DNA from: Branchiostoma floridae
Taxonomy: Eukaryota; Chordata; Leptocardii; Amphioxiformes; Branchiostomatidae
Direction: 5' to 3'
Assembly (NCBI RefSeq): GCF_000003815.2
Contig: NC_049982.1
Location: forward strand, 14,485,931-14,549,930
DNA length: 64,000 bases
Positions 25,421 through 35,781 of the stretch are shown here, piece after piece. The stretch's first letter is position 1. Each line of letters begins with the position of its first letter. The notes beneath the pieces are model-generated. The model searched no databases, was not told where the DNA came from, and worked only from the letters and a program-made list of their open reading frames with translations. A program made the translations under genes and the position numbers.

Positions 25421-25694
25421 ATACTGAAGTAAATGACAAATCGCATCATTCTACCAGACGGCGACCGCTCTGCGACCTCGGCTCGACCAAAACTAAATTT
25501 GTGTAACCCTCGATTTCATAAGTCAAATATCATGTGAAAAGTACTAGTATCTGTATCTGTATCTATGTAACCGGTATAACCGCCCTTCTGCGTAACACAC
25601 CAGCTTCGCAGGCACGCGGCGCGGCAGCAGCTGGATATATTACACTGAACGATCCGTCACACCTAACTTTTGCACATTATCTGCAAGCGTTCTT

Positions 25695-26494
25695 AATACC
25701 CGCCTCACATTATACACGATCTTCGGACGTACTTCGCGATCGCAGGAAGGTCGGCTGATTTTAAGATCTTAATATGGTCTTGCGTATTTTTCGCCCAAAA
25801 TCTGTTCCCCTCACATATAAGCGAGCCTCGTGCGATCGACGGTGAATAAATCTATGATAATGAACCTCCCATGACCTCTTGCACGCGGACAAGGGAACAC
25901 AAAACGTTCCTCAAAAAAGGCGTATTTTGTTGTCGGAATCTTTTTAACCAATGAATGGAATGCGGGGGCATAATAGAAATGACACAAGAAAGGAAAGTGT
26001 GTCACAAAGCCAGCCTACATACTGCCACAGGGGCCACAATGTTAGAATTACCCTCACTTTCCCAGAAATTCAATATTTGTAAACAATCGGAAGTCGGGTG
26101 AACGTCGCCCGAACGTCGCCCGACTAACGGGCGTTCGCCATCCGATTTGCGTTCGATGATTAATAACTATGTCTGTGCTCGCCTATCGGTCTTCAATCGT
26201 TGGATTGACGCAAGACTATTGACCGATACCCTTGCGAGGTACGCACGATTTGCACGCACGATCTGCGACTCGGTAACGAGCTCTGCGATCTCGGAGATCT
26301 CCTGCGACTTGTCGCTTATGTTAAGAACATGTTTCGCTGCACCGCGACCGTCGTCAGACTCCTGAAAATTGCCGGCGATCCCTAAAAATCGCAAGATGAT
26401 CGTGAGAACACCGGACGTCTTACTCACGAAAATGTCATTTAGAGCTCGTAAACTAGTCTTCCGATCGAATCGCGCCTAATGTGAGGCGGGTATA
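25695..26494. mobile_element. inverted-repeat element inserted in the LINE (about 800 bp)
   Basis: The terminal repeat ATACCCGCCTCACATTA lies at 25696-25712 and is inverted at 26477-26493. Comparison with the uninterrupted LINE at 62.5 kb confirms it is an insertion. The flanks are compatible with a 3-bp TAA duplication (PIF/Harbinger-like), but one extra A leaves this uncertain. The interior is CpG-rich, with no transposase and a direct repeat GAACGTCGCCCGA at about 26101-26124. Confidence 0.75.
26385..26470. repeat. dispersed block shared with 35355-35450 and 44885-44965
   Basis: The word series ATGATCGTGAGAACACCGG ... AAAATGTCAT-TAGAGCT recurs in diverged form at 35367 (GATGATCGAGAGGACACCGG, AAAATGTCATGTAGAGCT) and at 44890 (GATGATCATTGGG, AACTGTCATTTTAGAGCTCG). 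Other copies of this transposon family have thus left fragments elsewhere in the window. Confidence 0.55.
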
Positions 26495-26672
26495 AAAACT
26501 ATGCAGATAAGATGTCCCTACTGTGCTTGGTGATAACAAATCCCACTCTACAATAGCCTAGTTCTGGGAAAGTACGAAATTTGAACACATCAATCCTACG
26601 TTGGTAACTCTAGCACTTGAAGACAAGACATTTTCTTGTTCTTTTTTGAGCTGGTATTAGATACTTATCAGT

Positions 26673-28924
26673 AAAAGTAAATATATCAAAACACATGAAG
26701 CATAAAAAAATCGTCTTTTTATCTGCAAAATTCATCAAGGAGGTCATCACCCCAGTGGACTGGGGATGTAACTGCAAAAGTCAAAAGTCACCCGATACCA
26801 ACAGTGACATTTCTATACTTTTCACAGCACAACTTCAGTCTCCACCGCTAAGTTTCTGTACGCAGCGAATTTAGATTCCAGCTGAAGTTTCTCCGAACAG
26901 AAATGTTTCTGGCAGGTAATGTTTATCATAACCGCCAGCCTGAAGCCGTGTTTAATGGTCCCTTGTGTCGTGCCGTCCTCTGTATGAAGCGATTACTTTC
27001 CGGTCTAGTTCCAATCGTTTCAAAAAGACCAGCAAGCAAAGAATGTTGGCGCCAGGAAATCTCTACGATAAGTTGAGGAGACCTTGTGTGGAATTGAATG
27101 TGACGGGTTGATACAGACTTGTGATGTCTGAGGGATGAGAGGAGAGGATGAGCCTCGGTGTCAGATCGTCTAGGTAGGCTATGCCCTCTCCCTGCCCTGA
27201 CGCCCTAACCTGCCTGGTACCAAGGCTATCTGGAAGTAATGGTGCCCTTCTTTATGGAGGGGCTTAAAGTTGATCCCCGCCTTGATCTACCAAAGGTCGC
27301 ACTTCTAGGGGACGTCGTAAAGCCGTACTCCAAATAAATGATGATGGATAATCGTTGGAGGTTACAAACAACGTTTATCGCGTACTAATTATAGCGTTAA
27401 GTTACACCACATAAGCCTGGATGAGCAGTACATGTAAACCACCTTCCAGACGCACCAAAGGCGACCAAGAGAAGAGGTATGTATCAACAACCTCCTCGGT
27501 ATCAGATTTTACAACCGTGGTATGTCGCAGATTTTACGACCGCGGACCAGCGCCTTGTCCCTGACCCGGTGGCGTGCCCTGTCCTGGTGTAGGAATACAT
27601 GGACGTGTACCTCTGTAACTGACGCCGTTTGGTCAAGAACAACGTCCCTTTCACCTCACAGGAGTTAAATTTCTGATCTAGATCTCGATCAGCAGCGAAG
27701 AAGGAGAATGGTGGAATGACATGTAAGTGTGCGAAGGTACATTTGATTCTAAGGCCTGTTCCATTTGGTAAAAGCATCGCCCGCCACCTTCAGCGCGCTG
27801 TTGTGCTTCAGTTGGAAATGTAACGTAAGTGTGACTAGAGATGACACTCTAAGGTGCCACTTACCGCATGTTTGGTCGAGTTTATCGTGTGAAGACTGCA
27901 TAATGTTCGTTTTAAGATGAGGTCAGTGTTAAGGCGTAGCAGACCAAACATTCAATCCGGCATGATAAAGAGTGATTTCCGTACATTTGTTCAGTCTTGG
28001 CTCTTAAGATGTGCTTAATCATCTTTAAGCGAGGACTTCGACCCTAAGTTTTTCTTACCTTTCTCCCTAAACGTTTCTGTACCGTCGGTAGTTTACTGTA
28101 ATGACCATGAATTAGTTTTTGATACCTGTAATGGTGTTGTGAGTCACTAATCCCACTATGAATGTTTAACCTACATGTGTGTCCAGTGTGTGGAATGCCC
28201 AATCGCGGAACTAATGGTACTTCAGGCTCTTGACTTCTGCCGCACAACCTTTCCCATGTGTTCCATCCTGTTCTACCTGTCCACTTGTTACGCTTTCAAG
28301 TACAGCCGACCTTTCGAAACTAGGTCCAGTAACATGGTGTGCAAAGTGTTCCTGTACCTGAGAAAAAACATTAGTGGGGATAGAATCTATCAGAATATTT
28401 GTGCAGCCATGGAGTTTGTTTTTAAATCGGAGTGATTTATGCAGTGAGTTGAAACTTTCTTCTTTTCTTGAGTGAATAAGTTCTTTTCAGGAGTGAATCT
28501 ATCTAGGTGAAGGATATCTAAATTTATATGAAGTTATATGTGCAACGTACAGCTAAATGGCATCTCTGAGGGTTTGACGGAGAGATGACATAGTCTGTTT
28601 ACATTTGGTTCATAAAGGTCATCTGAAAACATCTCACAGCCTCTCCAGGTACCACACTTAAGGCAGGTAAAGGCCCTTTGGTGTACACCAGAGGCCGTAC
28701 TAACGTGATGGTTTGAGAAGCATTCCCTGGAAATTCCAACGAACGGTACCGAAGAGATATTGAACCTTGTAGGATGGGGTCATTAAAATACAAACGCGAT
28801 ATCTAGAACACAGGGAGATGAAAATAAAGCATTGGACATGCTACGGGAGACTTGCTATCGTCTCCCTCCTCGTCTTCTTGATTGAAACACTTGTGACAAG
28901 CCGTGTTACGTAATGCTGCCTGTG
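26673..28924. other. no recognisable gene; possible retroelement tail
   Basis: The segment 27230-27350 (GGGGACGTCGTAAAGCCGTACTCC then AAATAAATGATGATGG) resembles the 3' terminus of a retroposon, but no coding part is seen. The 86-codon frame at 28175-28435 is unrecognised. Confidence 0.35.
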
Positions 28925-28936
28925 TAGAAGAGCGGA

Positions 28937-29094
28937 AAAACTTATGTCGGATAAGTATCCTGTCCAAATACATAAATACATATGTATTGTCTCTGTCTTT
29001 GCCAGCAGGGCTAGCCCTTTGTAATAGCCATAGCCTAGTTGGGCAGCCCTGGCTGTGTGTTCTGAACAGCCAAACCAATAAAATAAAATAAAAA
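28937..29094 (+). mobile_element. retroposed 3' fragment with A-rich tail and 12-bp target duplication
   Basis: TAGAAGAGCGGA occurs at 28925-28936 and again at 29095-29106, directly flanking 158 bp that end in (AAAAT)n. The direct repeat plus A-rich tail is the signature of LINE-mediated insertion. The parent is not recognisable; CAGCCCTGGCTGTGTGTTCTG is the last unique part. Confidence 0.75.
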
Positions 29095-29349
29095 TAGAAG
29101 AGCGGAGCTCTGTAGAAGATCGACAATGCCACTGCGCGCGTCTTTCCTTAAGTTTGTGTTGGCTCCAGTCCGATGTGCGGGAGGGGATTTATAACCAAGC
29201 CTGCTTGTTGTGGTGTAATGAGACATAATGGCGCCGATGTGAGACGGACCGTAAACTTCAACACGTGAAGTCTTCTTGCTGCCGGTGCTGATTTGTAGGG
29301 GACGCCTGGCTTAGTAGTTTGTATGGTCGGTTGGTGGCCTTAAGGTTGT

Positions 29350-29408
29350 TTCTTTCTTTCTTTGTTTGTTTGTTTGTTTGGTTGGTTGGTTGGTTGGTTG
29401 GTTTGTTG
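29350..29408. repeat. (TTTC)n/(GTTT)n/(GGTT)n microsatellite
   Basis: Compound tetranucleotide repeat with three phases in sequence. Confidence 0.9.
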
Positions 29409-30454
29409 GGTATCGTACATTTCACAGTGAATCATCAGGAACAAGGTAAGATCTTGTAACAGCCATATAAATGTGATTAAAGCTCTACAGCCATGTTTTC
29501 CTTTAACGGTAGCATTCCGCACTGTAGTTTGGCAGTTCACAAAAGTACCGATGGAGAAGATGTGCACAATTATAGCACAAATTGGTTTAGCCTCCGCGAC
29601 TGACTGTCCATTTACACTGATACAATGCATATCTTCCCACTCACAGAACTATCGGTCTTTTTTTACTTTCACAGAACAGACTCGTTTCACAACTGTTTTG
29701 TGGTAGTTCAGGAGTCATGGCATTTGTTCGTGTTTAATGGCCCCCGACTAAGAACTGTTAAAAGTAAATATTTTAGTTTCAGACATAAATATCAAAGTTA
29801 TCTTTACATTAAGGGTACAGTAGGCGACGTCCCGTGCATCCAGGCGACCAGCCCACCCACGTCCATTTACAGGAGACGACCTTTCCAATCCTTTCTAAAA
29901 CCAGCATGTTACTATTTCGTTAGGCCTTGTTTATATACAGGTGTAAATTTCTCTTTAAGGATCTTAGGTAGCCCCAAGTCTTTGCAGGTCATAAAGAAGG
30001 GTGGATCTTTCTAGTAGCACCTTATTTCTTCTTTCTTTAATTTGCAGAAAGATATCGTTATGTCTGACGGAATGAAATGTCAAAGCAATAGCTTTCACTC
30101 TGAAGAAGGGGATTGTCCTTTTAGTAATTTTCTCGTTGCTGCAAGATGAGAGTGTTTCGCGAGTGAGCGATGGAGGCAGAAAGCATCAGTTCATTCCATT
30201 TGGTGACAGTGTCTATAGATGTGTGTGACAACTTCGCACCATGGATGAGTCTGTACACAGTCATTGCTTATCCTGTCAAGACATAAATGTCGCAATCATT
30301 TTTACATTATCAGTACATTAAGGGACCTTCAGTTCGTCATAGATCAAATATCAGCACACGTCCTCAGAGGGAAGGGTGGTATTCCACGCTTTCATGTCCC
30401 TGATGTGCTCCTGTCACACAGCAAGAAAATCGATCGGTCGACGGGTCTGCGAGC
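29409..30454. other. no recognisable gene
   Basis: Includes a 129-codon frame (29625-30014) without domain or splice support. Confidence 0.45.
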
Positions 30455-30459
30455 TTTAA

Positions 30460-31373
30460 GGTGGGCTCCCACTGCACTCGCGTCACGCTTGCGTCGCTTC
30501 GGGGTTCGACAACGCAGACGTAACCCCGCGGCACCTAGAGGTGACGCGAGCGAACCTAGAGGTGACACAAGGAAACCTAGAGGTGACACAAGCAAGCGCG
30601 ACGTTTTTTTGGAAGTTAAAAAATAACGCAAGTGGCAAGATGCCCCAACAGTGACCCAAGAGTGACACAACAGTGACCCAAGAGTAACACAACAGTGACA
30701 CAATAGTGACGCCAACATGTCTTCAACAGTATCAAGGTTATATTTTGTCTATTTTGCACCAAGTGTCAAAAGTAAACATCATTTTATTATTGAAAAGCTA
30801 TTTTGGATACATTTTGGATATCATTTTACAGCAGTTTTTCAGTTACAACAGTGACCCAAGAGTAACACAACAGTGACGCCAACATGCCTTCAACAGTATC
30901 ACGGTTATATATTTTGTCTATTTCCTATTAAAACGTAGGAAATATCAAGATTTTTCATTTGTCAAATATGAAAATTAACACACACCATTACACATACTTG
31001 TTGCAAAACACATAAGCGATGGAGTCAAATCTGGTATATGGTTCGTGTCCATTCATTTGGGTTACTTCTTTTGCTGTAAAAGTCTTTCAAAGTTATCATA
31101 TAACATAAGTAACATTCATAAGCATTAGCATCATCACAAGGGAAATTATTTCATTATAAATCTCATTTTTAGGCATTTTCATCATTTTACAGTGACTTTT
31201 CATACATTGACAACGCTGCGACTTCCGATAACCTGCCCATTTAGTCTAGAAACGCAACAGTGACGCATGTCAGTGGGAGCGCAACAGAAAATCGGCGAAA
31301 ATAACACAACAGTGACACAATGAACGAACCCCGAAGCGACGCAAGCGTGACGCGAGTGCAGTGAAAGCCCACC
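30460..31373. mobile_element. family A MITE-like element (914 bp)
   Basis: Ends GGTGGGCTCCCACTGCACTC and its inverse, flanked by TTTAA on each side (30455-30459, 31374-31378). The inverted arms continue through GCGTCACGCTTGCGTCGCTTC. The interior shares tandem CCTAGAGGTGACAC units and AACAGTGACCCAAGAGTAAC words with the element at 1533-2768. No transposase. Confidence 0.8.
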
Positions 31374-31379
31374 TTTAAA

Positions 31380-31623
31380 GGTGGCATCTCACTGCACTTG
31401 GGGTACCGGTGCGGCACTGCGGGGTTCGTTCACTGCGGCACTGTTGTGTTATCTTCGACGATTTATGCATTATAGATATTGCGTAATACGTAACGGTGTT
31501 ACTTAGAAGACAACAGATTACACAAAACGTAAGAAAATTCGTTCTTTATCTCCGAAATTCGTTGAGTAATATTTCAAACCCCGCAGTGCCTCACCGGTGC
31601 CCCAAGTGCAGTGAGATACCACC
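31380..31623. mobile_element. family A MITE (short complete copy)
   Basis: GGTGGCATCTCACTGCACTTG and CAAGTGCAGTGAGATACCACC form the ends, with inner repeats GCGGGGTTCG / GAACCCCGC-type. It abuts the preceding element, sharing the TTTAAA between them, so one probably inserted next to the terminal target site of the other. Confidence 0.8.
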
Positions 31624-31904
31624 TTAATTATAAAGTGACAGGAATACACCCGATATCCTCTCGATCATCGCCCGACCCGATGTTCGCAGGTTCCCAAGCT
31701 CCGGCTTATATGATGGAGTTGATTTTCAGGTAAAATATACCCGCGAGTCTATAGCTATACCGATTTTAAGTTTTGGAGACTTCCTGTGTGACAGACAAAG
31801 AGAAATGCTGTTCATACACGTCATCTGTTGCTAACTCTATTTCTACATTACAAATTTATCCCAGTTACTTGGTCGTCTGTTTCACCATAACTGGAATGCA
31901 CTGC

Positions 31905-32104
31905 GGGGTTCTTTCATTGTGACACTGTTGTTATTTTCGCCGATGTTTTATGATTTAGATATTGCGTATTGCATAAAAGTATGGCTTAGAAGACAATAGA
32001 ATACACAAAACGTAAGACAATTCGTCCTTTAACTCTGAAATTCGTTTAGTAACCTTTCGAACCCCGCAGTGCCGCACCTGTACCCCATGTGGCAAGTGTA
32101 CCTT
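31905..32104. mobile_element. family A MITE, left-truncated copy
   Basis: Begins abruptly at GCACTGCGGGGTTC and carries ATACACAAAACGTAAGACAA and GAACCCCGCAGTGCCGCACC to a right end CAAGTGTACCTTTA. Near-identical to the copy at 32262-32499 but without its left end. Confidence 0.65.
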
Positions 32105-32261
32105 TACAAGTGATCTTTTTCTTCAGTACATCATTTATCCCAGTTAGCTGGTCGTTTTTTTTTTACCATAACTGGAATGCATTGCTTAAAAACGTTAATC
32201 TGGGAAAGATACTGCTCGGCTGGATCTGTCTTATCGCTGTGGTAGCTTTTCAGAAGGCTTT

Positions 32262-32499
32262 AGGTGGTATCTCACCGCATTTGGGGCACCAGCGGCGGCA
32301 CTGCGGGGTTCGTTCACTGTGGCACTGTTGTTACTTCCGCCGATTTTTTATAGTTTTAGATATTGCGTTTTTCTCAAAAGTATGGCTTAGAAGACAACAG
32401 TATACACAAAACGTAAGACAATTCGTCCCTTAACTATAAAATTCGTTTTCCTTTCGAACCCCGCAGTGCCGCACCTGTGCCCCAAATGGCAAGTGTACC
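32262..32499. mobile_element. family A MITE with visible empty site nearby
   Basis: Inserted within AGAAGGCTTTA|; the left end is GGTGGTATCTCACCGCATTTG and the right CAAATGGCAAGTGTACC. The flank repeats at 32644-32656 as AGAAGGCTTTAACTG without an insertion, giving a local pre-integration site with the TTTAA target. Confidence 0.7.
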
Positions 32500-32660
32500 T
32501 TTACACGTCATCTGTTGATCTTTTTCTACAGTATATCATTTATCCCAGTTAGTTGGTCGTCCTTTTCACCATAACTGAAATGCACTGCTTAAAAGTGTTC
32601 ATCTGGGAAAGCTACTGCTCAGCTGGATCTCTCTTATCGCTGTGAGAAGGCTTTAACTGT

Positions 32661-34711
32661 CAGTTTGACATAACGATAATCATATCCGTCCGCTGAAGTT
32701 TGTTCATTTGGACTCCGTCAGTCGGCCCATTCGTCCTGATCAGCTTGATCTGTTCTGCCACTATAGACAAGTCGTGGTACTCTGGCGTTATTACGTGTCT
32801 CTGTTCATTGATTTGGAAGAATTTGACGTGATGAAAGTTTTATCTTGGCGCAGTATCAAAGCCCCTTTACGTCTGCGTGCATTTATTCGGCGGCCCTTGT
32901 CGCTTTGACGGGCTATCTATATTGATATCTGAATGCTTTCACATCTCCGAAGCGCCTCTGAAGCGACTGAACGAGGCCCAGTCAGACCTACACAAACAGA
33001 GCTTAAAACGCGTAGGTTGTCTTGGCCCATGTAGCAAAACTCAATCTATTATCTACGTGCGTAGTAAATTGACAATAAATCCCAACCCCATCCCAACTTT
33101 ATTCTCGGGACGTGCGTGCATTGGCAAAGACCTGCGGGGTAGTAAAGCAAGGTGACCTCATATCTGTAATCTGATTACCAGGAGAGAATTGGAAATAAAT
33201 ACGGAAAATTGTTGATAAATAGATTACATGTATCAAGATAAAGTCTTAATGGTAGATTCTATGGAAAACTTGCTAAAAGCATTGATTGAAAATGTAAGTG
33301 AAGTGTACTGATAGTCTGTTCTGGATGGCGACTGTTCCAGAAATAAACGGTCTCTCGGTCTTTTTTTCTTTTACATTTTTTGAACACCATCAGAATCATA
33401 TAATACCTGTCAGGGACAAGTTCATTTCCGAACACCAGCACTGCTGGAAATGGTACAGGTGGAAGCGTGATCCCATATCACAGCAATGAGGAGACTCTGA
33501 CTGTCCCCCAGGCTCTCCGATTTGCCGCGGTTACGAGCGGCTACTGCAGGGCACGAACCACGACACTATGGTGCAACACAGCCAAGTCTTTCCTCCAATA
33601 CGACAGAGGTGGAATGTTTGCAGGCTCTGAACATAGATAAATAAATGAATGCTTTTCTCACAAGCCTAAGTATAGGTCATGGTTATAAAGTAGAGGTAAC
33701 GTATATCCACAATGATTAATGCATACTAGTATGTATATGTTCAACTTCTCCCTTTTCGTAAATGTAAGGGCAAATGAAGCTTATAGTTGTAATATATTGG
33801 TAATATATGGTTTATCTAATTGCACAGCGGATATGAATGTTACTGTGCTAGTTCAATATCAAAAACTATAGGGAACTGATCTTGAATACAATTGAAGAGA
33901 TTGATCCCCTCAGTGTTAGTTATGTGTCAAAGTTCAGTCCACAAGAAGATGACATTTTCTTTCTAGCATGGATGACGCAGCTATTGCATAGTGTTACTAC
34001 CTCTTGATAAAAGTTTTAGTACTTGGAAAGCAACATGAGTGCGTCATCACTGGCCGAGAGAGAAGTGAACTTTCTTCCTGTTGACGATTAGTGGCCGAAT
34101 CTTCTGAGTGCTCTGAACGTGTTACTTTATCCTGGGATCGACCATCAGATCTACTCAGACAATTAAGAACCACCTAGGACACGCCGTTTTCTGTATTTCT
34201 CGCACTGTTAGGCGTCCCTTTGGTGCGATTGAGATTTCATATCTATATTTTACTCGATATTAACACAGTGGGAACAAAGTGACTGACGTCTTTCCTGTAT
34301 ACGTATTAAAAGGGAGTTGCTGCCAATTTTCCCGATGGTCGTTTATTTCCAAGTTTAAACACCACGAAAGTCACAGCCACATGGATTGTCGGCAAGGCGT
34401 TTATTGTGTACCTTTACCTTTTATGACCCGTGCTTGGTCTGTGCACTCCTGATAAACTCTTACAGTGCTTTAAATTTCTGTACGCCTGCTCTTGATGAGC
34501 TATTGTGATAGACCAGTGCCTGGAGTCAATAAATCATAAATCATACGATGTAATTTTTACACGTAGTCGGTCGTTGAACTCATGGTAATTATCTCTAAGT
34601 AGATGTTAGGATCGGAAATCATAACATTTCTGGTTTACCTCAACGGTTGCTACTCAGAAAATCCAGGTAACCCGTAAACGTTGGGATCTTCCATCCTTAC
34701 ATATGCTTAGA
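32661..34711. other. no recognisable gene
   Basis: AT-rich with short frames only; nothing supported. Confidence 0.5.
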
Positions 34712-34874
34712 CCCACATTCCACTTCAGTGGCGACCTTGCTGCGAGCTTTCAACAGATTTTACAGATAGAGTACGAATGTATGCATTATTGTCTTTTCGG
34801 TCATACTTGTACATTTTGCATGATATTTCAATTATGAAGTCAAAGGTCATACAAATCCGTCTAGTGGAATGGGC
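34712..34874. mobile_element. family B MITE, diverged
   Basis: ATTCCACTTCAGTGGCGACC on the left is answered by GTCTAGTGGAAT on the right. The interior ATTGTCTTTTCGGTCATAC-TGTACATTTTGCATGATAT is close to the element at 15071-15316. Confidence 0.55.
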
Positions 34875-35354
34875 TCCCTTCCACTCATGCCCAATTGCAG
34901 TCTTTTTTACGACGACGTTACCCCACAGGTTGTGAAAAGCTGAGATTTGATTTGAGAAGTGTGTACTGAGTCCTTGTGACGTCAGCGTGCGCTCCGATAG
35001 GAGACTACGTCATTGTGTATAGCAGGCCTGAAGGAGCCAGGCGCTTCCTTTGTGGAGCGAGGAAGAGTTTTGTCTCGTCTCTTTTCCTTAATGGTGTTTG
35101 TGTCAAGGTAATTATTTTACCTGGAAGCAGCGTGTCGATGGGAATAGTTCCTGTTACTCCTGGTACCCGCGTGCAGTCCTTAGCTTCGGGAGCTCTTATG
35201 GGTATGGGCATATGTCGTCCAACCAAGAGGTAGGCAATACTTTGTCTTAATGGTGTCATGGAATTAGTTTTCAGAAACTGGGGCGTTCTTTTAACTTGAA
35301 AATTTCCCCATCTCATCGGAGGGGCTCGGGGACATGCGAACATCGACTAATGTC

Positions 35355-35450
35355 TAATAAATCGTGCGATGATCGAGAGGACACCGGGCACGTTGCTGCC
35401 GAAAATGTCATGTAGAGCTATAGCTAGCAGGCTCGTCGACCGATCCGGGC
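35355..35450. repeat. dispersed block, copy 2
   Basis: Diverged copy of the block at 26385-26470 (GATGATCGAGAGGACACCGG, AAAATGTCATGTAGAGCT). No terminal repeats remain. Confidence 0.45.
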
Positions 35451-35494
35451 GATCTGCTTTGTGACAGAGGCATTAAATAATAGAAAATTCCCGT

Positions 35495-35767
35495 TTTTAA
35501 GTTCCTTCCGCGCCTGATGGCGCATAGGGCGGCGCCCATCTCCATTTCAGTAGCCCTTGGGCCACACAACGCAATCACTACAGCAGGGGGCTAGTCCACT
35601 GGTAGTGGTGTGTGTTCAACTTCCATACTCTTTCCCGAATGCTGAGTGCTAAGCAGAGAAAGAAGCATGTACCATTTTTAAAGTCTTTGGTATGACTCGG
35701 CCGGGGTTTGAACTCACTACCTACCGAATGCAAGGCGAACACTCTACCCACTAGGCCATTGCACCGG
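35495..35767 (-). mobile_element. tRNA-derived SINE, full length (273 bp)
   Basis: On the minus strand the head is GCAATGGCCTAGTGGGTAGAG ... AGTTCAAACCCC. It contains an RNA polymerase III A box (TGGCCTAGTGGG, complement of 35747-35758) and a B box (AGTTCAAACCC, about 35704-35714), spaced as in a tRNA. A non-tRNA body follows (ATACCAAAGACTTTAAAAAT...). A perfect 14-bp target duplication, TAGAAAATTCCCGT, flanks it (35481-35494, 35768-35781). It is not a tRNA gene: the body continues some 200 bp and the stems do not close. Confidence 0.85.
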
Positions 35768-35781
35768 TAGAAAATTCCCGT

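Larger units (their letters stand above)
25540..26672 (-). mobile_element. CR1/L2-type LINE 3' end, split by an insertion
   Basis: Segments 25540-25694 and 26495-26672 match, in order and orientation, the LINE end at 62425-62760 (CCGGTATAACCGCCCTTC, CAGCTTCGCAGGCACGCGG, TAACTTTTGCACAT; GTGCTTGGTGATAACA, TTGAACACATCAATCCTA). The sequence between is an inverted-repeat element absent from the second copy. The ATACAGATACAG simple tail at the low-coordinate end marks the LINE 3' terminus. Only the last codons and the 3' untranslated part remain. Confidence 0.8.
31811..32660. repeat. three local copies of a host flank interleaved with MITEs
   Basis: The block TACA-GTCATCT ... ATCCCAGTTA-TTGGTCGT ... 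ACCATAACTGGAATGCA occurs at about 31811, 32104 and 32503. The last two copies extend further (CATCTGGGAAAG, CTGGATCT-TCTTATCGCTGTG). Tandem duplication by unequal crossover between MITE copies would produce this. Confidence 0.65.

Noticed and set aside
35695-35767. tRNA gene
   Set aside because: A and B boxes are present but the cloverleaf stems do not close, and the sequence continues into a SINE body with a target duplication.
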